NCBI RefSeq assembly: GCF_000156175.1
Contig: NZ_GG692710.1
Location: forward strand, 750,086-814,085
From: Collinsella intestinalis DSM 13280
Lineage (GTDB): Bacteria; Actinomycetota; Coriobacteriia; Coriobacteriales; Coriobacteriaceae
Length of the DNA: 64,000 bases
Direction: 5' to 3'
Below are positions 47,091-56,760 of this stretch, one piece after another. The first letter of the stretch is position 1, and each line of letters starts with the position of its first letter. The translations under genes and the position numbers were made by a program. The notes below the pieces were generated by a model. That model had not been told where the DNA came from. It ran no database searches and saw only the letters and a program-made list of their open reading frames with translations.

Positions 47091-48032
47091 TTAAGCCTTG
47101 AGGCTGAGACCCATGGACTCAAGTTTGTCCTTGACTTCCTCAATCGACTTCACGCCGAAGTTGCGGATGTTCAGCAGGTCGTTCTCGGAGAACTCGACCA
47201 GCTGACGCACGGAGTGAATGCCAGCGCGCTTGAGGCAGTTGTAGGAGCGGACGGAAAGGTCCAGATCCTCGATCTGCTTATCAAGCTCGGCATTGTCGCT
47301 CGTAACCTCGGGGGCGAAGATGGAGACTTCCTCCTCCGCCTCGGGCTCGTCGGCCAGGGTCATGAACGCAGCCATGTGCTGGTTGATGATGTTGGCAGCG
47401 GAGACGACGGCGTCACGCGGGGAAATCGCGCCATTGGTCTCGATCTCGAGGACCAGACGATCGTAGTCGGTGTGCTGACCAACGCGGCAGGCCTCGACGA
47501 GCTTGGCGCAGCGCTTGACCGGCGAGAAGAGCGAGTCGACATGGATGATGCCGATCGGGTCGTTGTCACGCTTGTTCTGCTCATAGGACACGTAACCGCG
47601 ACCATACCCGATGCGCATGCTCATGGTCAGGTGACCGCCCTCGGTGAGGGTAGCGATGTGCTGATCGGGGTTGACGAGCTCGAACTCGGACGGGATGAAG
47701 AAGTCAGCGCCGGTAACCTCGCAAGGACCGTCGACCGAGATGGTCGCAGTGCCCTCGTCCGTGGTACCGAGCGTGCGGAACACGAGACCCTTCACGTTCA
47801 GGACGATGTCGGTGACATCCTCGACCATGTTGGGAATCGTGGTGAACTCGTGCTGGGCGCCATCGATCTGGATGGCCTCGACGGCTGCACCCTCGAGCGA
47901 GGACAGCAGCACACGGCGCAGGGAGTTACCCAGCGTGTCGCCGTATCCACGCTCCAGAGGCTCGACGGAGACGCGAGCAGCGGTGTCGCTGATCTCCTCG
48001 ACGTGAACCTGGGGCCTGATGAATTCTGACAT
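47091..48032 (-). CDS. rpoA: RNA polymerase alpha subunit
   Basis: A 313-residue subunit. N-terminal dimerisation domain VEPLERGYGDTLGNSLRRVLLSSLEGAAV; a linker rich in acidic residues (~225-250); C-terminal DNA-binding domain DLDLSVRSYNCLKRAGIHSVRQL. Normal length. Confidence 0.98.
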   Translation of the reverse strand: MSEFIRPQVHVEEISDTAARVSVEPLERGYGDTLGNSLRRVLLSSLEGAAVEAIQIDGAQHEFTTIPNMVEDVTDIVLNVKGLVFRTLGTTDEGTATISVDGPCEVTGADFFIPSEFELVNPDQHIATLTEGGHLTMSMRIGYGRGYVSYEQNKRDNDPIGIIHVDSLFSPVKRCAKLVEACRVGQHTDYDRLVLEIETNGAISPRDAVVSAANIINQHMAAFMTLADEPEAEEEVSIFAPEVTSDNAELDKQIEDLDLSVRSYNCLKRAGIHSVRQLVEFSENDLLNIRNFGVKSIEEVKDKLESMGLSLKA

Positions 48033-48061
48033 GTAATACCTCCAGCGTAGCGCGCGAACGA

Positions 48062-48658
48062 TTACTTCGAGTAAAGCTCGACGATGAGCTGCTCGTTGAT
48101 ATCGCCGCTGATCTGGTCACGAGAGGGCAGCGAGATGACGTTGCCGGAAAGCTTCTCGATGTCGACCTCGAGCCAGCCGGGAACCTCAAAGCGCTCGGAG
48201 GAGATGAGGGCCTCCTTGATGGGGAGCAGGTCGCGGAACTTCTCGCCAACGGCGATGACGTCGCCGGCCTTCACGCGGTAGGACGGGATGTCGACGCGCT
48301 TGCCGTTCACGGTGAAGTGGCCGTGACGGACGGTCTGACGAGCCTCCTTGCGGGTGCGAGCGAAGCCGAGACGGAACACAACGTTGTCGAGACGGGTCTC
48401 GAGGATGGTCATGAGGTTCTCACCGGTGACGCCGTCCATGCGGAGAGCGTGCTCGTAGTAGTGGTGGAACTGCTTCTCAAGAACACCGTAGATGAACTTG
48501 ACCTTCTGCTTCTCGCGCAGCTGCATGCCGTACTCAGATTCCTTGCGACGGCGCTTGGGCTGGCGGATAGATTCCTTCTTGCTGCTGTAACCCAGCTCAA
48601 CGGGATCGATCCCGAGCTGGCGGCAGCGCTTGAGAACCGGAGTCCTGTCGATTGCCAT
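48062..48658 (-). CDS. rpsD: 30S ribosomal protein S4
   Basis: A 198-residue primary 16S-binding protein and, in several species, translational regulator of the alpha operon. No zinc cysteines at the N-terminus (C- form). S4 domain: RLDNVVFRLGFARTRKEARQTVRHGHFTVNGKRVDIPSY. Confidence 0.97.
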   Translation of the reverse strand: MAIDRTPVLKRCRQLGIDPVELGYSSKKESIRQPKRRRKESEYGMQLREKQKVKFIYGVLEKQFHHYYEHALRMDGVTGENLMTILETRLDNVVFRLGFARTRKEARQTVRHGHFTVNGKRVDIPSYRVKAGDVIAVGEKFRDLLPIKEALISSERFEVPGWLEVDIEKLSGNVISLPSRDQISGDINEQLIVELYSK

Positions 48659-48677
48659 AGTAAATCGATCCTTTCAG

Positions 48678-49085
48678 TTACACGCGGCGACGCTTCTTGG
48701 GGCGGCAGCCGTTGTGCGGGATGGGGGTCTTATCCTGGATGCTGGCGACCTCGAGGCCGGCGGCCTGGAGGGAGCGGATCGCGGTCTCGCGGCCCGAGCC
48801 GGGGCCCTTAACGAAGACGGCGACCTTGTGCATGCCGTGCTCCATAGCGGCCTTGGCGCAAGCCTCGGCGGCCATCTGAGCGGCAAACGGGGTCGACTTA
48901 CGGGAGCCCTTGAAGCCCACCGTGCCGGCCGACTGCCAGGCGATGACGTTACCCGCGGGATCGGTGATGGAAACGATGGTGTTGTTGAACGTAGAACGGA
49001 TGTGAGCCTGGCCCACGGAAATGTTCTTACGGTCGGCGCGCTTGATACGGGTGGCGGCGCCGCGCTTGTTCTTTGCAGTAGCCAT
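48678..49085 (-). CDS. rpsK: 30S ribosomal protein S11
   Basis: A 135-residue protein of the 30S platform. Core [42 protein letters not shown] and C-terminal [18 protein letters not shown]. Normal length. Confidence 0.97.
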   Translation of the reverse strand: MATAKNKRGAATRIKRADRKNISVGQAHIRSTFNNTIVSITDPAGNVIAWQSAGTVGFKGSRKSTPFAAQMAAEACAKAAMEHGMHKVAVFVKGPGSGRETAIRSLQAAGLEVASIQDKTPIPHNGCRPKKRRRV

Positions 49086-49101
49086 TATGCGTCAGTCTCC
49101 C

Positions 49102-49476
49102 TTATTTCTTCTTCTTGGCACCGATCTGACGCTTCGGACCCTTGCGGGTACGAGCGTTGGTGTGGGTGCGCTGGCCGCGAACAGGGAGGCCCTTGCGGTG
49201 ACGGAGGCCACGGTTGCAGCCGATGTCCATGAGGCGCTTGACGTTCTGGGAGCGCTCACGACGGAGGTCACCCTCGACCATCAGGCCGTTCTGATCAATG
49301 TAATCGCGGATCGCCGAGATCTGCTCCTCGGTGAGGTCCTTGATGCGAGTGCCGTCGACAATGTTGAGATCGGCGCACATCTTCGCTGCGGTGGTGCGGC
49401 CGATGCCGTAGATGTAGGTCAGACCAATCTCCGCACGCTTCTCGTTCGGAAGGTCGACACCGTTAATACGGGCCAC
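49102..49476 (-). CDS. rpsM: 30S ribosomal protein S13
   Basis: A 124-residue 30S head protein that contacts P-site t[33 protein letters not shown] and [26 protein letters not shown] with a basic tail. Confidence 0.97.
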   Translation of the reverse strand: MARINGVDLPNEKRAEIGLTYIYGIGRTTAAKMCADLNIVDGTRIKDLTEEQISAIRDYIDQNGLMVEGDLRRERSQNVKRLMDIGCNRGLRHRKGLPVRGQRTHTNARTRKGPKRQIGAKKKK

Positions 49477-49491
49477 TGTGGATCTCCTCTC

Positions 49492-49605
49492 TTAGCCCTG
49501 GCGCTGCTTGTGGCGCGGGTTCTCGCAGATCACGAGGACCTTGCCATGGCGGCGGATGATTTTGCACTTATCGCACATCTTCTTGACGGAAGGGCGTACC
49601 TTCAT
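49492..49605 (-). CDS. rpmJ: 50S ribosomal protein L36
   Basis: A 37-residue zinc-type L36: [20 protein letters not shown], then [17 protein letters not shown], with the C-C-C-H zinc ligands. Start 49605, stop TAA at 49492-49494; between infA and rpsM as usual. About 150 bases separate it from infA, wider than elsewhere in the cluster, with no gene in the gap. Confidence 0.96.
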   Translation of the reverse strand: MKVRPSVKKMCDKCKIIRRHGKVLVICENPRHKQRQG

Positions 49606-49754
49606 CGTTCTTCCTTTCGGTAGTGCTCAAGCTACAAGGTGGAATGTTATCTACTCGCCCAGCCGCAGGCGTTTACAACGAATGGCTGGATGCACGGCGC
49701 GGGTATCGGGGGCAGAGCACTCCCCTTCCTCCTGTGCCGGCACAAAGACTGTCG

Positions 49755-49982
49755 CTACTTATAGCGATAGGTGATGCGACCGCGGGTGAGGTCGTACGGA
49801 GACAGCTGCACCGTGACCTTGTCGCCCGGGAGAATGCGGATGTAGTTCATACGAATCTTGCCGGAGATCGAGCAGAGAACGGACACACCGTTCTCCAGCT
49901 CAACGCGAAACATGGCGTTGGGCAGCGGCTCAGTGACCGTACCTTCAAGTTCGATGGCGTCTTCCTTCTTCAAGGCAATCAT
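49755..49982 (-). CDS. infA: Translation initiation factor IF-1
   Basis: A 75-residue S1/OB protein; ATG 49982 ([51 protein letters not shown]). Three residues longer than E. coli IF-1. It occupies the ribosomal A-site during initiation. Two hairpins lie in its leader. Confidence 0.95.
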   Translation of the reverse strand: MIALKKEDAIELEGTVTEPLPNAMFRVELENGVSVLCSISGKIRMNYIRILPGDKVTVQLSPYDLTRGRITYRYK

Positions 49983-50009
49983 CTTTCTCTTGAAAACGAC
50001 AGCAGCATT

Positions 50010-50055
50010 GCATGTTACTACATGCCAAAGACGCGATCGGGAAATTCCCAATCGC
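50010..50055 (-). promoter_or_regulatory. Two hairpins between map and infA
   Basis: GCATGT/ACATGC with a four-base loop (50010-50025), and an 11-bp stem around one base, GCGATCGGGAA/TTCCCAATCGC (50033-50055, one G-U). No U-tract, so they may be processing or leader structures rather than terminators. Confidence 0.45.
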
Positions 50056-50092
50056 TACATAATTTTTTCCTGACCCGTCATGATGGATCAGC

Positions 50093-50881
50093 TTACATGA
50101 CACCGCCGGACATCGAGCACCATGGACCCTTGGCATCCTGGGTGAGAATAACGGGGCCATCCTCGGTGATGGCAACCGTGTTCTCGTAGTGAGCCGCGGG
50201 CAGGCCATCATTGGTACTGACGAGCCAACCGTCCGCGCCGGTGTGAACGCGGTTGGATCCGAGCGTGATCATCGGCTCAATTGCGATGACCATGCCGGCC
50301 TCGAGCTTCACACCGCGACCCTTCTTGCCGTAGTTCGGCACATTGGGATCCTCGTGCATGGCGCGGCCGATACCGTGACCAACGTAGTCGCGCAGCACAC
50401 CGTAGCCATTGGCCTCAGCGAGAGACTGCACCGCGTGGCCGATATCACCGATATGGTTACCGGGAACGGCCTGCTCGATGGCAGCCTTCAGGCAGTCGAG
50501 CGTGCACTCACACAGACCCTTGACCTCAACAGAGGGGGTGCCGACGTAAAACGTCCAGGCATTATCCCCCACCCAACCATCCACGATGGCGCCGGTGTCG
50601 ATGGAAATCACGTCGCCGTCGCGCAGAATGACATCAGGGTTGGGGATGCCGTGCACGACGGCATCGTTCAAGGATGCACAGATGGAGCCGGGGAAGCCGC
50701 CGTAACCCTTGAAGGCCGGGGTTCCACCATGCATGCGGATGATCTGCTCGGCGAGTTGGTCGAGCTCGAAGGTGGACACGCCGGGACGAATCATCGCCCC
50801 GACGTGACGGAGCGCCATCTTAGACAGCGCTCCGGCCTTCTTCATCTGCTCAATTTCGGTGGCAGACTTGAACTTGATCAT
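50093..50881 (-). CDS. map: Methionine aminopeptidase, type I
   Basis: A 262-residue metalloenzyme that removes initiator methionine. Metal ligands in DVISIDTGAIVDGWVGDNAW (two Asp), YVGHGIGRAMHEDP (His), and AIEPM, with a final Glu in the C-terminal segment. It overlaps adk by four bases (ATGA). Confidence 0.97.
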   Translation of the reverse strand: MIKFKSATEIEQMKKAGALSKMALRHVGAMIRPGVSTFELDQLAEQIIRMHGGTPAFKGYGGFPGSICASLNDAVVHGIPNPDVILRDGDVISIDTGAIVDGWVGDNAWTFYVGTPSVEVKGLCECTLDCLKAAIEQAVPGNHIGDIGHAVQSLAEANGYGVLRDYVGHGIGRAMHEDPNVPNYGKKGRGVKLEAGMVIAIEPMITLGSNRVHTGADGWLVSTNDGLPAAHYENTVAITEDGPVILTQDAKGPWCSMSGGVM

Positions 50882-51504
50882 AGACCGAGCTCAGCCTTCA
50901 CGTCGGTGTACACCAGGTCGATGTCGCGGTTGCCGTCGACGACCTTGAGGATGCCCTGACCGCGATAGTACTCGACCAGCGGGCTGGTGTTCTTCTCGTA
51001 CACATCGAGGCGGTTCTTGATGGTCTCGGGCTTGTCATCGTCGCGCTGATACATCTCACCGGCGCAAGACGGGCACACGGTGGTGTCCGGACCGGCGGTG
51101 TAGCCGCAGTCACGGCAGGTGCGACGAGAGGACAGGCGGTCGATGATGACCTCTGCCGGGACGTCGACCAGCAGGGCGCCGTCGAGCTCGCGACCCATGG
51201 CGGCAAGCTCGGTGTCGAGCGTGACAGCCTGGGTGGTGTTACGCGGGAAGCCGTCGAGGATGAAGCCCTTCTGGGCGTCATCGGCGGCAAGGCGCTCCTT
51301 GACGAGATCGATCACAAGCTGGTCGGGGACGAGCTCGCCTGCATCCATGTACTTCTTTGCGGCGACGCCGAGCTCGGACTGAGCCTTGACGGCAGCGCGA
51401 AGCAGGTCGCCGGTGGAGATGTGGGCCACGCCGTAGTCGGCGACGAGGCGCTGGGCCTGGGTGCCCTTACCGGCGCCGGGGGCGCCCAACAACACGATGT
51501 TCAT
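50878..51504 (-). CDS. adk: Adenylate kinase (zinc-lid type)
   Basis: A 208-residue kinase, AMP + ATP to 2 ADP. P-loop LLGAPGAGKGTQ, HISTGDLLR, and DGFPRN. The lid holds four cysteines (CRDCGY ... CPSCAG) for structural zinc. Standard position between secY and map. Confidence 0.97.
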   Translation of the reverse strand: MNIVLLGAPGAGKGTQAQRLVADYGVAHISTGDLLRAAVKAQSELGVAAKKYMDAGELVPDQLVIDLVKERLAADDAQKGFILDGFPRNTTQAVTLDTELAAMGRELDGALLVDVPAEVIIDRLSSRRTCRDCGYTAGPDTTVCPSCAGEMYQRDDDKPETIKNRLDVYEKNTSPLVEYYRGQGILKVVDGNRDIDLVYTDVKAELGL

Positions 51505-51522
51505 GAGAGACTCCTTTGAGAC

Positions 51523-52809
51523 CTACTTGAAGAAACCGTCGTAGTCGTACATCTTGAGCTGGCTCTCGACCTTGTCGATGGTGTCCATGACAACACCGAC
51601 CATGATCAGAACCGAAGTGCCCCCAAAGGCCTGGATGAGCGCGTTGTTCGTAAAGGAGAACACGATCGAGGGGACGATGGCGATGCATGCGAGGAAGATT
51701 GCGCTCGGGAGCGTAATCTTGTTCAGCGCATTCTTGATGTAATGAGCCGTCTGCTTACCGGGACGAACGCCGGGGATGAAGCCGCCCTGCTTCTTGAGAT
51801 TCTCAGCCGTCTCGTCCGGGTTGAAGACCATGGACGTATAGAAGTAGGCAAAGAACACGATGAGGACGACGTTCAGGATCCAGTTGATCCAGCCGCTGGA
51901 CAGTGCTCCGGCAAAGGCCTGCATCCAACCGACGTTGGGGAAGAAGACCGCAAGCTGAGCCGGGAAGTACAGCAGGGCGCTCGCGAAGATGATCGGAATG
52001 ACGCCGGCGGTGTTCACCTTGATCGGCAGATACGTGGACTGACCACCCATGATGCGACGACCGACGACGCGCTTGGCGTACTGTACCGGGATACGACGCT
52101 GACCGCGCTCGAGGTACACGATGAACGGAATGACGCACAGGATCACGACGAGGATGACGAGCGTGGTGATGACGCCCATGTTGCCGCCCTCGATGGACTG
52201 GAAGATAGCCTGAGGCAGACCGGCCATGATGTTGGCGAAGATGATCAGGCTCATGCCGTTGCCGATACCGCGCTGGGTGATGAGCTCACCGATCCACATG
52301 ATGAGCATGGCGCCCGCGGTGAGCGTACCCACGATCATAATGTCGAAGATGATCTCGGGGGCGCCCGCACCGTTGAACTGGATACCGAAGCTCTTGAAGA
52401 GGAAGAGGTAACCAACGGAGTTCAGCAGGGCGAGGCCGAGCGTGAGGTAACGAGAGTACTGGGTGATCTTGGTCTGGCCAACCTCACCCTCACGGGCCAG
52501 CTCATGCAGGCTGGGCACAACAGCCTGGAGCATCTGCATGATGATGGAGCTCGTGATGTAGGGCATGATGCCCAGGGAGAAGACGGACACGTAAGAGAGC
52601 GCACCGCCCGAGAAAAGATTCAGCAGGGCCATCGCACCGCTGGCGAAGGTATCGCCAGCGGATTGGAAAAGGCCCGACATCGCCTGGAAGGGGATGCCGG
52701 GCACGGGAACGTGCGCACCGATACGGTACACAACGAGCATCGCGATGGTAAAAAGAATCTTTCCGCGGAGTTCTTTGATGCGGAAGGTGTTCTTCAAACC
52801 AGTTAGCAC
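51523..52809 (-). CDS. secY: Protein translocase channel SecY
   Basis: A 428-residue ten-helix channel. GTG 52809 overlaps the last codons of rplO by seven bases. Blocks: RIGAHVPVPGIPF, GIMPYITSSIIMQ, NGMSLIIFANI, and VVGRRIMGGQSTYLPIKVN. Confidence 0.97.
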   Translation of the reverse strand: MLTGLKNTFRIKELRGKILFTIAMLVVYRIGAHVPVPGIPFQAMSGLFQSAGDTFASGAMALLNLFSGGALSYVSVFSLGIMPYITSSIIMQMLQAVVPSLHELAREGEVGQTKITQYSRYLTLGLALLNSVGYLFLFKSFGIQFNGAGAPEIIFDIMIVGTLTAGAMLIMWIGELITQRGIGNGMSLIIFANIMAGLPQAIFQSIEGGNMGVITTLVILVVILCVIPFIVYLERGQRRIPVQYAKRVVGRRIMGGQSTYLPIKVNTAGVIPIIFASALLYFPAQLAVFFPNVGWMQAFAGALSSGWINWILNVVLIVFFAYFYTSMVFNPDETAENLKKQGGFIPGVRPGKQTAHYIKNALNKITLPSAIFLACIAIVPSIVFSFTNNALIQAFGGTSVLIMVGVVMDTIDKVESQLKMYDYDGFFK

Positions 52810-53252
52810 GGAAGCTCGACCTTTCCGCCAGCGGCCTCGATCTTGGCCTTCGCGGAAGCGGAGACCTTGTCGACCTTGACCGTGAGCTTACGGGAGAGCT
52901 CGCCGTCGCCGAGCACCTTGACGGGCTCGAACTCGGACTTGGTGATGCCAGCGGCCTTGAGGGAGGCACCGTCGACAACGGCACCGTCCTCGAACTTGAC
53001 CTCGAGCGTAGAGACGTTCACAGCGGTGAACTCGATACGACGGGGATTCTTGAAGCCGGGGAGCTTGGGGAGACGCATCGCGAGCGGGGTCTGGCCGCCC
53101 TCGAAACCGGCGCCCTTGGTGCCGCCGGAGCGGGAGCCCTGGCCGTTCAGGCCGCGACCGGCGTAGGTGCCGCCCTTGCCGGAGTTACCGCGACCGACGC
53201 GCTTGCGGCTGTGGGTGGAACCCTGAGCCGGAGTAAGGTCATGAAGCTGCAT
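52803..53252 (-). CDS. rplO: 50S ribosomal protein L15
   Basis: A 149-residue protein with the glycine-rich N-terminus RKRVGRGNSGKGGTYAGRGLNGQGSRSGG and a globular C-terminus. Overlaps secY and follows rpmD closely. Confidence 0.97.
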   Translation of the reverse strand: MQLHDLTPAQGSTHSRKRVGRGNSGKGGTYAGRGLNGQGSRSGGTKGAGFEGGQTPLAMRLPKLPGFKNPRRIEFTAVNVSTLEVKFEDGAVVDGASLKAAGITKSEFEPVKVLGDGELSRKLTVKVDKVSASAKAKIEAAGGKVELPC

Positions 53253-53254
53253 TG

Positions 53255-53434
53255 TTACTCCTCCACAATCTCAACGAGATGCTTGACCTTGAAGATCATG
53301 CCACGCACGCCCTCATTGTCGGTGATCTCGCGGGTGTCGTTGATGCGATGCAGGCCGAGGGCGCGGACGGTGCGGCGCTGATCCTCCTTGCAGCCGTTGA
53401 TGCTGCGGACCTGCTTGATCTTGATGGTAGCCAT
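53255..53434 (-). CDS. rpmD: 50S ribosomal protein L30
   Basis: A 59-residue protein, ATIKIKQVRSINGCKEDQRR ... TVRALGLHRINDTREITDN. Start 53434, stop TAA at 53255-53257. Between rpsE and rplO as expected. Confidence 0.96.
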   Translation of the reverse strand: MATIKIKQVRSINGCKEDQRRTVRALGLHRINDTREITDNEGVRGMIFKVKHLVEIVEE

Positions 53435-53436
53435 GC

Positions 53437-53967
53437 CTAGTTCTCCTTCTTGCCAACAAACATCTCGGAGACGGTGAGGCCGCGGCGGGCAGCGACATCC
53501 TCAGGGGTGGAGAGCTGCTTGAGACCCTCGGCAGCGGCCTTGATGATGTTCAGGCCGTTGTCGGAACCGAGCGACTTGGACAGAATGTTCTTGATGCCGG
53601 CCAGCTCGAAGAGCGGACGGACGGCACCGCCAGCGATGACGCCGGTACCCTCGACAGCGGGGCGCATGATGATGCTAGCAGCACCGAACTCACCCTGAAC
53701 GTCGTGGGGAATGGTACCCTCGGCGGTCACGGGAACGTGGAACATGTGCTTCTTAGCGTCGATGGAGGCCTTGGAGATAGCCAGCGGCACCTCCGCGGAC
53801 TTGCCCATGCCCAGACCGACGTTGCCCTTGCCGTCGCCCACGACCACGAGGGCCACGAGGCTCATGCGACGACCGCCCTTGACGGTCTTGGCGACGCGGT
53901 TGATGAAAACGACGCGCTCCTCGAACTCGGAGGCCTCGCGCTGCTGCTTCTGCTGATTACGAGCCAT
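53437..53967 (-). CDS. rpsE: 30S ribosomal protein S5
   Basis: A 176-residue protein. Double-stranded-RNA-binding fold [31 protein letters not shown] and C-terminal [13 protein letters not shown]. Translation-fidelity protein. Confidence 0.97.
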   Translation of the reverse strand: MARNQQKQQREASEFEERVVFINRVAKTVKGGRRMSLVALVVVGDGKGNVGLGMGKSAEVPLAISKASIDAKKHMFHVPVTAEGTIPHDVQGEFGAASIIMRPAVEGTGVIAGGAVRPLFELAGIKNILSKSLGSDNGLNIIKAAAEGLKQLSTPEDVAARRGLTVSEMFVGKKEN

Positions 53968-53978
53968 GCTCTTACCTC

Positions 53979-54341
53979 CTAGAATTCGAGACCGGCGGCG
54001 CGAGCACCGTCGGCGAGGGCCTTGACGCGACCATGGTAGACGCGGCCACCGCGGTCGAAGGAAACGGTCTTGATGCCGGCCTCGAGGGCGCGCTCGCCCA
54101 CGAGCTTACCGACCTTCTCGGCAGCCTCCTTGTTGCTGGTGGTCGTGCCCTTGAACTCGGCCTCGAGGGTGGAGGCGGAGACGAGGGTGTGACCCTTGGT
54201 GTCGTCGACGATCATGGCGTAGATGTTGGCGTTGGAACGCACGACGCGCAGACGCGGGCGAGCCGGGGTGCCAAAGATCTTGCCGCGGACACGGCGCTGA
54301 CGACGCTTGAGGCCGGCGCGCTTTGCCTGTTGCTTGTTCAT
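53979..54341 (-). CDS. rplR: 50S ribosomal protein L18
   Basis: A 120-residue 5S rRNA-binding protein; ATG 54341 with AAGGAG upstream. Core [32 protein letters not shown] and [20 protein letters not shown]. Confidence 0.97.
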   Translation of the reverse strand: MNKQQAKRAGLKRRQRRVRGKIFGTPARPRLRVVRSNANIYAMIVDDTKGHTLVSASTLEAEFKGTTTSNKEAAEKVGKLVGERALEAGIKTVSFDRGGRVYHGRVKALADGARAAGLEF

Positions 54342-54409
54342 GTGAAACTCCTTATGAAGTCCTGCCAGCACCTGACGGGGTGCTGGTCTTACGACGTGGA
54401 AGCGCTCTA

Positions 54410-54946
54410 CTACTTAGCGGCCTTGCCGAGCTTGCGGCGGATGTGCTCGCCCAGGTAGTGGATGCCCTTGCCCTTGTAAGGCTCCGGCGGACGCTTGGCA
54501 CGGATCTCGGCGGCAACCTGGCCGACCTGCTGCTTGTCGATGCCCTTGACGTGGATGTGGGTGTTGTCCGGGCACTCGAAGGTGATGCCCTCGGGGGCGG
54601 TGTAGATCACCGGGTGAGAGTAACCAAGGGACAGATCCAGGTCCTTGCCCTTGAGCTGAACACGGTAGCCAACGCCGGCGAGCTCGAGGACCTTGGTGTA
54701 GCCCTCGGAGACGCCGATGACCATGTTCTGGATCAGGGCGCGGGTGAGGCCGTGGCGGGCACGGGTCTCACGCTCGTCGTCGGGGCGGGAGACGGTCAGC
54801 ACGCCGTCGGCGACCTCGATGGTGAGCTTCTCATAGAAATCGGCCTCAAGGGTGCCCTTGGAGCCCTTCACGGACACGTGAGTGCCGTCAACTGCCACTT
54901 CGACTCCGGCGGGAATCTGGACAGGCTTCTTACCGATACGAGACAC
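54410..54946 (-). CDS. rplF: 50S ribosomal protein L6
   Basis: A 178-residue protein. GTG 54946 with GAAAGGAG eight bases upstream is the true start ([17 protein letters not shown]). C-terminal [25 protein letters not shown] contacts 23S rRNA. Confidence 0.97.
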   Translation of the reverse strand: MSRIGKKPVQIPAGVEVAVDGTHVSVKGSKGTLEADFYEKLTIEVADGVLTVSRPDDERETRARHGLTRALIQNMVIGVSEGYTKVLELAGVGYRVQLKGKDLDLSLGYSHPVIYTAPEGITFECPDNTHIHVKGIDKQQVGQVAAEIRAKRPPEPYKGKGIHYLGEHIRRKLGKAAK

Positions 54947-54980
54947 GGTGTTCTCCTTTCCTTCTACTCGCCTAAGCGAA

Positions 54981-55379
54981 TTACCAGATGAGGGCGATGA
55001 CCTCGCCGCCGATGCCCTTCTTGCGAGCATCGCGGTCGGCCATGACACCCTGGCTGGTGGAAACAATGGCGGTACCGAGGCCGCCGCGGACGCGGGGGAG
55101 GTCCTTCACGCCGGCGTACTTGCGCAGACCAGGCTTGGAGTAGCGCTTGATGCCGTTGATGACCTTGGCCTTCTTGGGACCGTACTTGAGGGTGATGTGA
55201 AGGGTCTTGGCGGGGGCGGTGTCCTCAACGGTGTAGCCCTCGATGTAGCCCTCCTCGTAGATGACTCGAGCGATCTCGACGAGCTTCTTGGAGCTCGGCA
55301 TCGAGACCTCGGCCTTGTTCGCAGCATTGCCGTTGCGGATGCGCGTGAGCATGTCTGCGATCGGGTCGGTGAGATTCAT
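54981..55379 (-). CDS. rpsH: 30S ribosomal protein S8
   Basis: A 132-residue protein; ATG 55379 with GAAGGAG upstream. [20 protein letters not shown] and [26 protein letters not shown] are standard. S8 commonly represses the spc operon by binding its mRNA near rplE. Confidence 0.97.
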   Translation of the reverse strand: MNLTDPIADMLTRIRNGNAANKAEVSMPSSKKLVEIARVIYEEGYIEGYTVEDTAPAKTLHITLKYGPKKAKVINGIKRYSKPGLRKYAGVKDLPRVRGGLGTAIVSTSQGVMADRDARKKGIGGEVIALIW

Positions 55380-55505
55380 GTGGATTCTCCTTCGTTCTTG
55401 ATGAGTCCGTGCCCTCGGTACTCCCCCACCCTTAGCGGGGAAGCCTGTAAGGCACGTCTTCCGTACGCTCCACCTCATAGATGAGATGGGCGCGCTGGCA
55501 GTGAC

Positions 55506-55691
55506 TTACCAGCTGGCCTTCTTGATGCCGGGAAGCTCGCCCTTGAGCGCCAGCTCGCGGAAGCAGACACGGCACAGGCCGAACTTGCGGTACACAGAGT
55601 GCGGACGGCCGCAGCGCTGGCAGCGCGTGTACTCGCGGGTCGAGAACTTCTGCTTGCGATTGCACTTGACGATCATCGATGTCTTAGCCAC
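55506..55691 (-). CDS. rpsN: 30S ribosomal protein S14, zinc type
   Basis: A 61-residue short S14 with CQRCGR ... CRVCFR as zinc ligands; the form used under zinc sufficiency in Gram-positives. Confidence 0.97.
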   Translation of the reverse strand: MAKTSMIVKCNRKQKFSTREYTRCQRCGRPHSVYRKFGLCRVCFRELALKGELPGIKKASW

Positions 55692-55781
55692 TTATTTCCT
55701 CCTCACATACGTATATATGCGCCTCGGACAGGCGGCACGTGCTCTTCGCGCACCGCCTGTGGAACCCGGGGCTTTAAGAAC

Positions 55782-56339
55782 CTATTTCTTGAACGGGAAG
55801 CCGAAGGCGTCGAGAAGGGCCTTGGCCTCTTCGTCGGTCTTCGCGGTGGTGACGATGGTGATGTCCATACCACGGGTGTGGTCGACGGAGTCGAAGTCAA
55901 CCTCGGGGAAGATAAGCTGCTCGGTGACGCCCATCGAGAAGTTGCCACGGCCGTCGAAGGACTTGGCGGAGATGCCGCGGAAGTCGCGGATACGGGGGAT
56001 GGCGACGGAGGTCAGACGATCGAAAAACTCCCACATGCGGTCGCCGCGCAGGGTGACCTTGGCGCCGATGGGCATGCCAGCGCGCAGCTTGAAGGAGGCG
56101 ATGGACTTGCGGGCGCGGGTGACCATGGGCTGCTGGCCGGTGATGACGCGCAGGTCGCGAACAGCGCCGTCGATAGCCTTGGAATCGGTGGCGGCCTCGC
56201 CGACACCCATGTTCACGACGATCTTCTCGAACTTGGGGATCATCATGACGTTCTCATACTGGAACTTGTCCTGCATGAGCTGCTTGACCTCGTCGTTGTA
56301 CTTGGTCTTGAGACGGGGAATGTACTTCTCCTCAGCCAT
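55782..56339 (-). CDS. rplE: 50S ribosomal protein L5
   Basis: A 185-residue 5S rRNA-binding protein; ATG 56339 with AAGGAG five bases upstream. [44 protein letters not shown], and [17 protein letters not shown]. In nearly all bacteria rplX precedes it; here it heads its own unit, because rplX lies 4.6 kb away. Confidence 0.97.
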   Translation of the reverse strand: MAEEKYIPRLKTKYNDEVKQLMQDKFQYENVMMIPKFEKIVVNMGVGEAATDSKAIDGAVRDLRVITGQQPMVTRARKSIASFKLRAGMPIGAKVTLRGDRMWEFFDRLTSVAIPRIRDFRGISAKSFDGRGNFSMGVTEQLIFPEVDFDSVDHTRGMDITIVTTAKTDEEAKALLDAFGFPFKK

Positions 56340-56473
56340 TTTCACTCCTTACTGGGGTTTTAAGCACGGGGTTGGCCTCGTGGGTTAGCCTCGTGCCTCC
56401 TGACGTGCGCCATACCCGCGATGGCTGTCTTGGGCATGACGAATTGACGGCAGGAGCCGACAAAACAGTCGTT

Positions 56474-56502
56474 ACTATACGCTTATGCGGCGACGATTGC
56501 CA
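56474..56502 (-). promoter_or_regulatory. Candidate promoter for the split-off rplE operon
   Basis: On the minus strand TGGCAA (56497-56502) and TATAGT (56474-56479) are 17 bases apart. The leader after it contains a tandem CACGAGGC(T/C)AACC repeat (near 56362-56390) that can fold back on GGGG/CCCC partners, a possible site for S8-type feedback. Confidence 0.5.
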
Positions 56503-56565
56503 CCGCAACTTCATGTGTGCAGGTAAATCCATAAATCGGGAAACGACATCCCCTTCGTGCGAGTC

Positions 56566-56680
56566 GGGGCTGGGAGGACCGGGGGATTTTTTCTCGGTCA
56601 GGTCCTGCGCAAGACGAAGCGTCCACTGGACGCTTCTTTGCGTGCGGAATCTACAAAAATCCCCCGGCCCTCCCAGCCCC
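56566..56680. repeat. 115-bp palindromic element near rplE
   Basis: Outer arms GGGGCTGGGAGG-A-CCGGGGG + ATTTTT (56566-56592) and the inverse at 56655-56680 differ at one base over ~26. Inside, GAAGCGTCC/GGACGCTTC (56616-56636) form a perfect nine-base stem, extended by GCGCAA/TTGCGT. Two-part stem, as in the 23221-23318 element, but unrelated in sequence. Confidence 0.85.
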
Positions 56681-56760
56681 CGGCCACGCAAAGCGTTCAC
56701 ATCGTTGAATCCCCGCCACTCTATACTTGTTGCGAATCAACCGCTACTCCGGAGGTTTTC

